From positions 620,001 through 684,000 of the forward strand of contig JAWKHH010000005.1 in the NCBI GenBank assembly GCA_041394945.1: a DNA stretch of 64,000 bases, read 5' to 3'. How positions within the stretch are numbered: the first letter of the stretch is position 1; each line of letters opens with the position of its first letter. Position numbers and translations under genes: made by a program. Shown piece by piece: positions 12,094-18,495 of this stretch. The notes under the pieces were generated by a model. The model was not told where the DNA came from. It searched no databases and saw only the letters and a program-made list of their open reading frames with translations. The stretch is from Bryobacteraceae bacterium (lineage in GTDB: Bacteria; Acidobacteriota; Terriglobia; Bryobacterales; Bryobacteraceae).

Positions 12094-12687
12094 TCAGCGC
12101 ACGCCTCGCAGCAGAGACCGGATGCGGGCGGCTTCCGGAGCAGACGGGTTTCGCTTCACGAACTGCTGATAGCGGTCCACCATCTTGTCCGGCTTGTCGA
12201 TCTTGCTGTAGGCGAGGCCGGCGTAGTAGTAGGCGTAGGCGAAATCGGGTTTGGCTTCGATCGCTTTTTCGAGATCGGAGGCGGCGGCTTCGAACTGGTC
12301 CGCGCGCAGGTAGACGAGACCGCGGTGATACAACGCAAGCGGATCGCCCGCCTTGGCTTCGAGGGCCTCGCTCAGAATCGCCATCGCCTTGTCCTGCTCG
12401 CCGTTGGCCACGGCGAGGCGAGCCCGGGCCACCTTGGCCTCCGTGCAATCGGCGGAGAGCTCCGCCGCCTTGTTCGCCTCCTCGGCCGCGGGACCGTTTT
12501 TATCCTGCTCCACCTGGACGAGCGAAAGATAGGCGTGCGCGGCCGCGTTGTCCGGCTCGGACGCGATCACTGCCTTCAACTCTTTCTCCGCGTCGGCGTA
12601 CTTGTGCGACTCGTAGGCGGCCACGCCCTTGGAAAGGTCGGCCGCGAACGCGGAACCCGCAAGAAATAGAACGGCAGCGAACTTCAT
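12094..12687 (-). CDS. Secreted TPR protein
   Basis: The chosen ATG (MKFAAVLF) has a strong GGAGGT eight bases upstream; an in-frame GTG 15 bases earlier is less likely. The 197-residue product has a signal peptide ending AGSAFA. About five tetratricopeptide units follow, for example KYADAEKELKAVIASEPDN, DKAMAILSEALEAKAGD and FEAAASDLEKAIEAKPD. It should be a periplasmic protein-protein interaction scaffold. The gap to the TamB-Omp85 start is only 16 bases on the same strand, so it may act with that protein, in the way TPR lipoproteins such as BamD assist Omp85 machines. No lipobox Cys is present. The partnership is inferred from position only. Confidence 0.85.
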   Translation of the reverse strand: MKFAAVLFLAGSAFAADLSKGVAAYESHKYADAEKELKAVIASEPDNAAAHAYLSLVQVEQDKNGPAAEEANKAAELSADCTEAKVARARLAVANGEQDKAMAILSEALEAKAGDPLALYHRGLVYLRADQFEAAASDLEKAIEAKPDFAYAYYYAGLAYSKIDKPDKMVDRYQQFVKRNPSAPEAARIRSLLRGVR

Positions 12688-12890
12688 CTCGGTCACCTCC
12701 ACGAATAGTTGGACCCGCGCCGGGCCGCTTGCGTTACATCTTCGCGCGGCGCGGGCCGCACTCAGGAAAGCTTGAGCAAGTCACTCGCCATTCGGCGATT
12801 CGCCGCCGAATCCGCTTTGGGACACCCCACCGGGGCGCGCACCAGGCAAGATTTACCTCCAAAGTTTACCAGAGGGGGTTCAACCACTCT

Positions 12891-14036
12891 CTATCGGAGG
12901 GCAAACTTTCCGAAGTGGATATGAGTCCGGTTGCGGTCCTTGGCGCCGCTGTCCCACACGGCGCGGAACTCGCCGGGCGCGACCTCAATGAGAGTCGGGT
13001 ACGAGTTCTTGATGCCGGCCTCGTAGAAAGTTCGTTCGACGCTCCAGCCGCCGCCGGAGGGCCTGGTCTTGTATCGCAGCGCCATGCGGCCACCCGGCGC
13101 TGGGTTGGCCGGACCGTCGTTGTAGACGTAGACGTGGGCGCCGCCGGCGGTGCGGCCGAAAAACGCCTTCGACTTCGCGTTGTACAACTCGGGCTCCTGG
13201 CGGGCGGGGCTCCAGGTGCGGCCGCCATCGGTGCTGACGGTGGAGAAGGCGCGCGGTGGATCCGTGGTTCTTCGCTCGTCTTCGTAGTCGGCGGTGCGCA
13301 TCACCATCTTCAACTCGCCGGGATGGTCGCCGGGCGCGATGTTGCCTTCGTGGAGAAAGACCTTCGGTCCGGTCTCCGGCTGCGGGATGTAGGCGGCGAG
13401 GTTCCATTCGAGAAGGCTGGTGCTCGAAAGGACGAAATGATCGCGGCTGCCGCGCGGATCGCTGCGGCGCGTGTTGCGGTGGGCGGGGAGCAGGTAACGG
13501 GGCGCGCCGTTTTCCATCGCCATGTAAGGCGCGGCGACGACGATGAGGGGGCCGGTGTAGCCCATCGATAACTCCACCGGGATCCAGGAACGGCCGCCGT
13601 CGGCGCTGTAGGCGGCGGCCAGTTGCGAATCCTCGCTGTGGCGGTAGTTCATCGGGCAGCGCATGGCGAAGGCCCACAATACGTTCTGCTGGGGAGGCTT
13701 GAAGAGGATGGCGTTGGCGTAGGCGAACTGGATGGAGCCCTGTCGGATGCGATGGTCGAAGATGGGCACGGGCTCGCCCCAGGTGTCGCCGTCGTCGGTG
13801 GAGACGGTGGCGTAGATGTCTCCCATGTCGGTCTTGCCGGGGATGCCGGCGCCGTAGGCGACGACGAGGTGGCGGTCCTTCCACTGGGCGATGTAGGGCT
13901 CCCAGAGCAGAGCCGCGCCGGGGTGCTGATCCACATGGCGGACGACGCGCACCGAGGTGACGTCGCCGGTGTGGCCGGGCGGAGCGGGCCAGAGGAGCGC
14001 GGGCAGCAGGAGGACGGGCGTCAGGCGGCGTAACAT
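12891..14036 (-). CDS. Secreted BNR/Asp-box sialidase-like beta-propeller
   Basis: 381 residues from the ATG of MLRRLTPVLLLP, which begins a signal peptide ending near PAPPGHTG. Three Asp boxes (S-x-D-x-G-x-T/S-W) are seen: STDDGDTW, SADGGRSW and STDGGRTW. This marks the six-bladed sialidase/neuraminidase superfamily. An N-terminal segment WEPYIAQWKD and the central ENGAPRYLLPAHRNTRR suggest a glycoside-acting secreted protein, but the arginine triad and Tyr/Glu nucleophile of true sialidases cannot be assigned by eye. The start lies 8 bases after the fdhE stop on the same strand. Functionally it seems unrelated to formate metabolism. Exact substrate unknown. Confidence 0.85.
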   Translation of the reverse strand: MLRRLTPVLLLPALLWPAPPGHTGDVTSVRVVRHVDQHPGAALLWEPYIAQWKDRHLVVAYGAGIPGKTDMGDIYATVSTDDGDTWGEPVPIFDHRIRQGSIQFAYANAILFKPPQQNVLWAFAMRCPMNYRHSEDSQLAAAYSADGGRSWIPVELSMGYTGPLIVVAAPYMAMENGAPRYLLPAHRNTRRSDPRGSRDHFVLSSTSLLEWNLAAYIPQPETGPKVFLHEGNIAPGDHPGELKMVMRTADYEDERRTTDPPRAFSTVSTDGGRTWSPARQEPELYNAKSKAFFGRTAGGAHVYVYNDGPANPAPGGRMALRYKTRPSGGGWSVERTFYEAGIKNSYPTLIEVAPGEFRAVWDSGAKDRNRTHIHFGKFALR

Positions 14037-14044
14037 CGTGATTC

Positions 14045-14653
14045 CTAGATTCCGATAAGGTTCGGATGGATCTTTTCGTAGCCCTGGTCGATCGCCCAGA
14101 CGTCGAGGGCGAGGGCGGCGATCTCGTCGACGTCGGGCTGCGCGGCCGGGTCCTTTTCGAGATCCACCACGTGCAGGTAGCAGCCGCACGCCTCGCACAT
14201 CTGCACGTGGACGTGCGGCATGGAGTCCGCCGTGTGGTAGGAGAGCTTTTCTTCGCCGCATCGCGGGCACTGCGCGCGCGGGAAACGCCACTGTTCCAGG
14301 CACAGGCTGCACAGCAGGTGGAACGTGGCGCCGTGTCCTTCCGGGTGCAACACGCCGGCCTGCGGCGGCTGGCCGCAGCGGGGGCAGCGATTGGAATGCG
14401 GCGCCTCGGCCGGAGGCGGATGGAGGCGCATGAGCACGCGATCGTAGAAGCCGAGCGCCGGCTCGCGGTTGGCGGCGGCTGCGTCGCGCAACAGTTGGGG
14501 CCCATGGCGCATCACCAGACGGCGGAGCGCGCCTGCGTCGCCGTCGAAGGAGACGAGGTGCGAGTAGAACTGGAGCGCCTCAGCGGCGTGCGGGTAACGT
14601 CCGGCGAGCAGGCGGGCGCGGCCGAGTCTTAGTTCTTGATCTCGCGAAGCCAT
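14045..14653 (-). CDS. fdhE: Formate dehydrogenase accessory protein FdhE
   Basis: 202 residues from the ATG of MASRDQELRL. FdhE proteins are cytosolic rubredoxin-like factors needed to assemble and export Tat-dependent formate dehydrogenases. Here the zinc-binding pairs CPRCG, CSLC, CPRCG and CEAC occur in order within residues about 100-170, followed by the typical end VDEIAALALDVWAIDQGYEK. In most genomes fdhE follows the fdhI gene directly. Here fdhGHI lie about 8 kb away at 22694-27099 on the same strand. The start codon falls inside sequence homologous to the fdhI 3' end (see repeat 14636-14766), suggesting that fdhE once overlapped or abutted fdhI. Earlier in-frame codons to 14704 read fdhI remnant and are rejected as coding. 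Confidence 0.9.
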   Translation of the reverse strand: MASRDQELRLGRARLLAGRYPHAAEALQFYSHLVSFDGDAGALRRLVMRHGPQLLRDAAAANREPALGFYDRVLMRLHPPPAEAPHSNRCPRCGQPPQAGVLHPEGHGATFHLLCSLCLEQWRFPRAQCPRCGEEKLSYHTADSMPHVHVQMCEACGCYLHVVDLEKDPAAQPDVDEIAALALDVWAIDQGYEKIHPNLIGI

Positions 14654-14766
14654 GTTGGATGATGCGCGCGGGATCCAGCGTTCGGTGATCCAACGCGCGT
14701 CCATCGACTTTACCGCACCCGGGAGAGCCGCGGCCCTCGCGTCGATGTGCGGGAGGGCGCCGCTAC
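14636..14766 (-). repeat. fdhI 3'-end remnant, copy 1
   Basis: Read on the minus strand, this segment translates to pieces that align with the end of intact FdhI at 22694-22830: ALPGAVKSM against AVPGALKSM, then after a one-base insertion WITERW against WVTERW, and CGAGATCAA shared at the end. By eye the shared core is about 80-85 % identical to copies at 15963-16136 and 22614-22786. The remnant supplies the fdhE start codon region. It contains no complete gene and looks like a decayed fragment left when the fdhI-fdhE junction was opened. Confidence 0.75.
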
Positions 14767-15089
14767 CGACCGCAAGCAGGATTCCACCTGCCCGATCCCG
14801 CCGCGTTCACCAAGTCCACTACCTTGATTGGAATCTTTGCGTCCCGAACTCGCGCGGGCCCGAAAAAGATGTTGACGATGTTGGACTCGGGCCAGAAATG
14901 CCTTTCGAAGTCGAATCCAGTGAAATCCACCCCACACTCGTCCCCGATCTTTTCGAGCAGCTCAGCGGCGTCGTCGCCATCGATTCCGAGATCCTGAAGC
15001 AGGCGCGACTCCATGGAAATACGGCCGGGCGGCAAGCCCGTGCACCGAGCCAGGATACCCACGACTACGCTTTCTACTTCGGAGTGCAT
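14763..15089 (-). CDS. DUF1493-family, acyl-carrier-protein-like protein
   Basis: 108 residues from the ATG of MHSEVESVV, which has only a weak GCAGG upstream. The segment SRLLQDLGIDGDDAAELL and GVDFTGFDFERHF are the hallmarks of DUF1493, a small helical family related to acyl carrier proteins. The phosphopantetheine-bearing Asp-Ser-Leu of true ACPs is replaced by IDGDDA, so the protein cannot be modified in the usual way and should not carry acyl groups. No fatty-acid or polyketide enzyme is nearby. The gene lies between fdhI remnants copy 1 and copy 2, in DNA with visibly lower GC than the flanks, so it was probably acquired. Its stop sits at the edge of copy 1. Confidence 0.75.
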   Translation of the reverse strand: MHSEVESVVVGILARCTGLPPGRISMESRLLQDLGIDGDDAAELLEKIGDECGVDFTGFDFERHFWPESNIVNIFFGPARVRDAKIPIKVVDLVNAAGSGRWNPACGR

Positions 15090-15141
15090 ATTGCCTGCGA
15101 ACCATTCTCGCCGTGGCAGCGATCCGTTGTACTCATCGTGC

Positions 15142-15762
15142 TCACGGTATTCTCTCCAGCCAGCCGCCATTGTCGAGCTGAAGCTCGACAGTCTGACGGT
15201 CGCGAACACCATCTGATACATCAATAGTCTTCATCGCAATCACTGCTTCTCCCGACATGCCGACGAGTATGTACTTTCCGCCTGGCGCCCTGGGGAACTT
15301 GAACGAATTGTCGTCGCCGACGGGACAGTCTTCGGAAGTCGACACGAAGATGCCCATGAGGCGAACGGAGATCCGGTCCGGTCGAGGGACTCCTCCAGCG
15401 CGGATGACTCCTTTCAGGGCAGGAGAAACGTCAGAGAAGGCGCCCGCCATCCTTGGCAATCCCACGCGGACTCGAGTGAAGGGTTGAATGACGTTGATCA
15501 ATTTGTCGGTTGGCTCATATCCGGGGCTCCATACCCTGACCCAGTACTGTCCGGACGGCAATCCGGTCGCAGTGAGTCTGACAAGCCTGGAGGCAAAGTT
15601 CTTGCGAGATGCGAGGTGAATGAGTCCGACTCCTTTCGGCGCCATCGGCCTGCCGTAGGCGTCGGTGACGAGCAGTTCGAGCTTTCGGCCGGATTCTTGC
15701 CCGGCCGCCTCTTGGGACCCTGGAACTGACTGCAGGAGCAGGAGTAGAATGAGCATCCTCAT
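15142..15762 (-). CDS. Small secreted carboxypeptidase-regulatory-like protein
   Basis: 206 residues with a signal peptide (MRMLILLLLLQSVPGSQ). The body has two Ig-like, carboxypeptidase-regulatory (CarboxypepD_reg) type modules: KLELLVTDAYGRPM to PSGQYWVRVWSPGYEP, then LKGVIRAGG to PRAPGGKYILVGMSGE. Such modules occur alone or at the N-terminus of Oar-type receptors in this phylum and are presumed to mediate surface binding. It ends 52 bases upstream of the DUF1493 start on the same strand, so both may form a small unit. GC is lower than in backbone genes. Specific function unknown. Confidence 0.7.
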   Translation of the reverse strand: MRMLILLLLLQSVPGSQEAAGQESGRKLELLVTDAYGRPMAPKGVGLIHLASRKNFASRLVRLTATGLPSGQYWVRVWSPGYEPTDKLINVIQPFTRVRVGLPRMAGAFSDVSPALKGVIRAGGVPRPDRISVRLMGIFVSTSEDCPVGDDNSFKFPRAPGGKYILVGMSGEAVIAMKTIDVSDGVRDRQTVELQLDNGGWLERIP

Positions 15763-16199
15763 CGCTGACGCCCCTCATTGGATTCGGACTGGTGACTGCG
15801 TAAGCCACAGATAAACACAGATGCAGAACCTGCCGCTCTTGGCCTGAGATCACCCTAGCGAGGCGTTCATCGGTGGCCGCTTGATCGCAATTCAAAAGCT
15901 TCTTCGGTAACAGTATCGCCTATGGACCAAACGTAGAGAAGGAACCGCTGCGTCGTCTACCCGAGCTCGACGAAGCGACGCGGCAGGCTCTCGGGGATTC
16001 CCTTCCTCCTGGACAGATGCAGCGCGGGAGTACTGAGGAGGTTAGTGTTTGATCTCGCGAAACGATTTCGGACGATGCGCGCGGGACCCGGCGTTCGGCG
16101 ATCCAACCGCGCGTCCATCGACCTTGCCGCACCCGGCTCAGGGTGCGGTCTTTTGTCGCATTGCTGGAATCGCGCAATTCTGGACACTACGATGAAGAA
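15763..16199. other. Non-coding segment carrying fdhI-derived repeat
   Basis: About 440 bases without a convincing gene. Bases 15763-15962 show nothing recognisable apart from lower GC; they are the probable promoter side of the secreted-protein gene that starts at 15762. Bases 15963-16136 are the second copy of the fdhI-end repeat. The stretch after the repeat leads into the plus-strand cassette. No clear sigma-70 promoter or terminator could be picked out with confidence. Confidence 0.5.
15963..16136 (-). repeat. fdhI 3'-end plus downstream flank, copy 2
   Basis: Matches 22614-22786 over its whole length, by eye about 85 %: first the flank downstream of fdhI (starting GAGCTCGACGAAGCGAC on the plus strand), then the conserved TTAGTGTTTGATCTCGCGAA that covers the fdhI stop, then the terminal fdhI codons. 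It shares the extra G in GTCGATGGACGCGCG with copy 1, whereas the intact gene reads GTCGATGACGCGCG. It is therefore a mosaic: its flank resembles copy 3 while its coding part resembles copy 1. This suggests two duplication or insertion events rather than one. Confidence 0.8.
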
Positions 16200-16409
16200 A
16201 TGGCGCCTCCATTCACGCGAGCCGATCCGCGGATCACTCGGCCGTGGATCGTCCGCCTGCGATATGCGGCGGCGCCAGGGCCGGGGTTGGCCGTTCCGCC
16301 TTCGGTGATCGCCGTGAGCAACGCGTGGCTTACCGGGCGCACTTGCGACAAAACGGCCGTCGGCAGCGCCTCGGCGGCGATCGGCTGGATGTTCGTGGAA
16401 AGCCGATGA
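16200..16409 (+). CDS. Possible small ORF coupled to the Cys-rich gene
   Basis: An open frame beginning at ATG 16200 encodes 69 residues (starting MAPPFTRADPRITR, ending GWMFVESR). Its TGA overlaps the ATG of the following Cys-rich gene as ATGA, which suggests translational coupling. I do not recognise the protein; it has no clear signal peptide or membrane segment, and no Shine-Dalgarno precedes the start. The frame continues upstream to a GTG at 16143. It could equally be leader sequence of the cassette. Confidence 0.3.
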   Translation: MAPPFTRADPRITRPWIVRLRYAAAPGPGLAVPPSVIAVSNAWLTGRTCDKTAVGSASAAIGWMFVESR

Positions 16410-16822
16410 GCACGCCGCGGATGCAGTTCGGGACGAAGACGGGCATCCGGAGCCGCCTGCTCAGCATCATCCTGGCGGCGGCCTTCCTCTCCGCAACGGC
16501 CATGCCCGCGCTCAACGCTCCGCAAGCCTGGGCCGGCGATTGCGGGGCCGCCTGCTGCCGATCGAAGAAGAACGGGTGCTGCCGCAAGAAGGCCGCGAGC
16601 AGCCAGTTTCTCGCTGCCTCGGCGCGAGACTGCCCCCCGCAATGCGGCCGTACCTCGACGCTGCCTTGGCGCCCATTGGTATTTCCGCTTGACTCCCCAG
16701 GAGTCGCCGGCATCGCCGTGTCTGGAAAGCCGGTGAGAATACGCGCCCGCTTCAACTCCCATCTCCGCTCGCCCGAATTCTCCCTCCGCCAACGTCCGCC
16801 TCCCGCCGTTTCGCCCGCCTGA
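16406..16822 (+). CDS. Secreted Cys-rich small protein
   Basis: 138 residues. A signal peptide is visible (RSRLLSIILAAAFLSATAMPALNA, cleavage near AWAG), followed at once by a basic cysteine cluster: CGAACCRSKKNGCCRKK, with a further CPPQCG about 25 residues later. The remainder is Pro/Arg/Ser-rich and probably disordered. Such a cluster could bind soft metal ions (copper, zinc, mercury) or form disulfides in the periplasm. It is the first well-defined gene of a plus-strand cassette (CcmH-like, CSCC propeller, TonB receptor, DUF4198). I know no named family for it. Confidence 0.6.
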   Translation: MSTPRMQFGTKTGIRSRLLSIILAAAFLSATAMPALNAPQAWAGDCGAACCRSKKNGCCRKKAASSQFLAASARDCPPQCGRTSTLPWRPLVFPLDSPGVAGIAVSGKPVRIRARFNSHLRSPEFSLRQRPPPAVSPA

Positions 16823-16858
16823 CCCCAAACCCGATCTTCATTCGAAAAGAGGTGACCC

Positions 16859-17293
16859 ATGAGACGACGTGGTGTGTCCGTACTCCTATTCGTCCTTGCA
16901 ACCGCTGGTTCCCTGTGGGCCGACTTGGCCAACGGGGACCCGCGCAAAGAGGTGTTGTTCGGCAGCTTCATATCGCCCTGCTGCTGGCGCGAGAACCTCC
17001 TCGTCCATCATTCGCCGAAAGCCGATGAGCTGCGAGCCGAGATCGAACGGCGCATTGCGGCGGGTGAATCGGACGGCGATATCAAGGCTGCCTTGATCCG
17101 AACCTACTCGACCCGCATCCTCTCCCTGCCGGAGGGAACGCCGCGGATCTGGCTCTCGTGGGGTCCGGTGGCAGCCATCCTCCTGGGCCTGCTGAGCGTC
17201 GGGTTCTTCATTCGCAGGTCGCTCGTCAAGGGGCCGCGGCCGGAAGCGGCTCCCGCGTCGCTGCCGGATGTGCCCGACTCGGAGTGGGCGTGA
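16859..17293 (+). CDS. CcmH/NrfF-like cytochrome c maturation protein with PCCW motif
   Basis: 144 residues with a GAGGTG ribosome site. There is a signal peptide (VSVLLFVLATAGSLWA), a short periplasmic helical domain and one C-terminal membrane anchor (WGPVAAILLGLLSVGFFI). The helical region ADELRAEIERRIAAGESDGDIKAALI plus YSTRILSLPEG matches CcmH/CycL, the thiol factor that prepares apocytochrome c for heme ligation. The usual CxxC of CcmH is replaced by adjacent cysteines in SPCCWREN (about residue 40), which appears to be a distinct subgroup. No other ccm genes are close. Its last codon overlaps the next gene as GTGA. A thiol or metal delivery role in the local cassette is an inference. 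Confidence 0.75.
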   Translation: MRRRGVSVLLFVLATAGSLWADLANGDPRKEVLFGSFISPCCWRENLLVHHSPKADELRAEIERRIAAGESDGDIKAALIRTYSTRILSLPEGTPRIWLSWGPVAAILLGLLSVGFFIRRSLVKGPRPEAAPASLPDVPDSEWA

Positions 17294-18495
17294 CCCGGCG
17301 CGACCTCTGCGGCGTTCTCGCTGCTTCCGCATTGCCAGCGGCTGAACCGCCACGCGTCGACCCGCCTGCCGCACCGGGAAGCGGCATGCCCTTTCTGACG
17401 AACGGTCCGGACGGCGCCGTCTACCTGAGTTGGACCGAACCCACCGGCGCCGGCGCTCACGCCCTCCGCCTCGCACGGTGGCGCGGCAGCCGGTGGTCTT
17501 CGGCCGAAACGATCGCCGAGGGACGGAACTGGTTCGTCAACTGGGGCGACTTCGGCTCCGTTACGGTCCGTCCCGACGGTTCCATGCTCGCCCATTGGCT
17601 GGTTCGCGCCGAGGGCGGCGGTCAGTACGGCTACGGAATTCGCGTGGCGATGCGCGAGGCCACCCGGCCGGTTTGGCGCGACGTTCATGCGATGAGCCGC
17701 GATGAGAAGGTAGACTACGCCGGCTTCCTGACGTTCGCGCCCGGCACGGGTGCGGCCGTCTATCTTTCGCCGCCAGCGCAGCAAGGCGCGGTGGCGGCAC
17801 ACGGCGGCGAGCACGAACATCGAAAGACCGTACGCTTCATCGAGTTCGACGCCAGCGGGTCGGTGTCGCGCGATCAGGAGCTCGACGCCGACGTTTGTTC
17901 CTGCTGCCAGACCGCGCTGGCGAAAACGGCCTACGGGTGGATCGCGGCGTATCGCGATCACGCCCCCGGAGAGATCCGCGACATCGCCGTCACGCGGTTG
18001 CGAAACGGCCGGTGGACCAAGCCCGAGCCACTTCACAGGGACGGCTGGAATATCAATGGCTGTCCAACTGACGGCCCGTCCATCGCTTCAAATAGAGGCG
18101 GCCTGGCCATAGTCTGGCTCACGCGCGCCGGCGGCGAGGCCCGAGTGCAGGCAGCGCTTTCCGGCGACGATGGACTGCGGTTCCGGCGGCCCATCCGCCT
18201 GGACGGAGGCAATCCGCTAGGCCGTCCCGCGATCCAGAAGTTCGATACGGAAAGCTATCTGGCCACCTGGCTTGAAAAGACAGGCGATGACGGGGTGGAG
18301 ATCCGGCTGCGCAAAGTAGCGGTTTCGGGCGAGTTGTCCCGGCCGGTGGTGTTGACTCGCGTTCCGGTGGGCCGCGCTTCGGGCTTCCCCAAGATCGCCC
18401 TCACCGGCAACCGGATTCTGATCGCGTGGCGCGATGAGCGTGTGCGCGCGGCGATGTTGACCACGGAAGAGTTCACAGCAAAGGAACGGAAATGA
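17290..18495 (+). CDS. Tat-exported beta-propeller with conserved CSCC and GCPxxGP motifs
   Basis: 401 residues from the GTG at 17290, which overlaps the CcmH-like stop as GTGA. The N-terminus TRRDLCGVLAASALPAA resembles a twin-arginine signal. The body is sialidase-like, with blades such as GPDGAVYLSWTEP and GGLAIVWLTRAGGE, but lacks good Asp boxes. A Cys cluster DVCSCCQTALA (about 203-206) and a second site NINGCPTDGPS (about 257) look like paired thiol or metal ligands. The segment HGGEHEHRK is also potentially metal-binding. Tat export would fit folding or cofactor loading in the cytosol. It sits between the CcmH-like protein and a TonB receptor (ATGA overlap at 18492), so periplasmic handling of a metal is plausible but unproven. 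Confidence 0.7.
   Translation: MTRRDLCGVLAASALPAAEPPRVDPPAAPGSGMPFLTNGPDGAVYLSWTEPTGAGAHALRLARWRGSRWSSAETIAEGRNWFVNWGDFGSVTVRPDGSMLAHWLVRAEGGGQYGYGIRVAMREATRPVWRDVHAMSRDEKVDYAGFLTFAPGTGAAVYLSPPAQQGAVAAHGGEHEHRKTVRFIEFDASGSVSRDQELDADVCSCCQTALAKTAYGWIAAYRDHAPGEIRDIAVTRLRNGRWTKPEPLHRDGWNINGCPTDGPSIASNRGGLAIVWLTRAGGEARVQAALSGDDGLRFRRPIRLDGGNPLGRPAIQKFDTESYLATWLEKTGDDGVEIRLRKVAVSGELSRPVVLTRVPVGRASGFPKIALTGNRILIAWRDERVRAAMLTTEEFTAKERK

Noticed and set aside
14037..14312. Upstream extension of the sialidase-like gene to 14312
   Set aside because: The extra residues are Arg/Pro-rich and antiparallel to nothing secreted; the ATG at 14036 begins a clear signal peptide after the fdhE stop.
14654..14704. 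N-terminal extension of FdhE to 14704
   Set aside because: The extra codons read decayed fdhI sequence (WITERW and following), and FdhE homologues begin near the chosen ATG.
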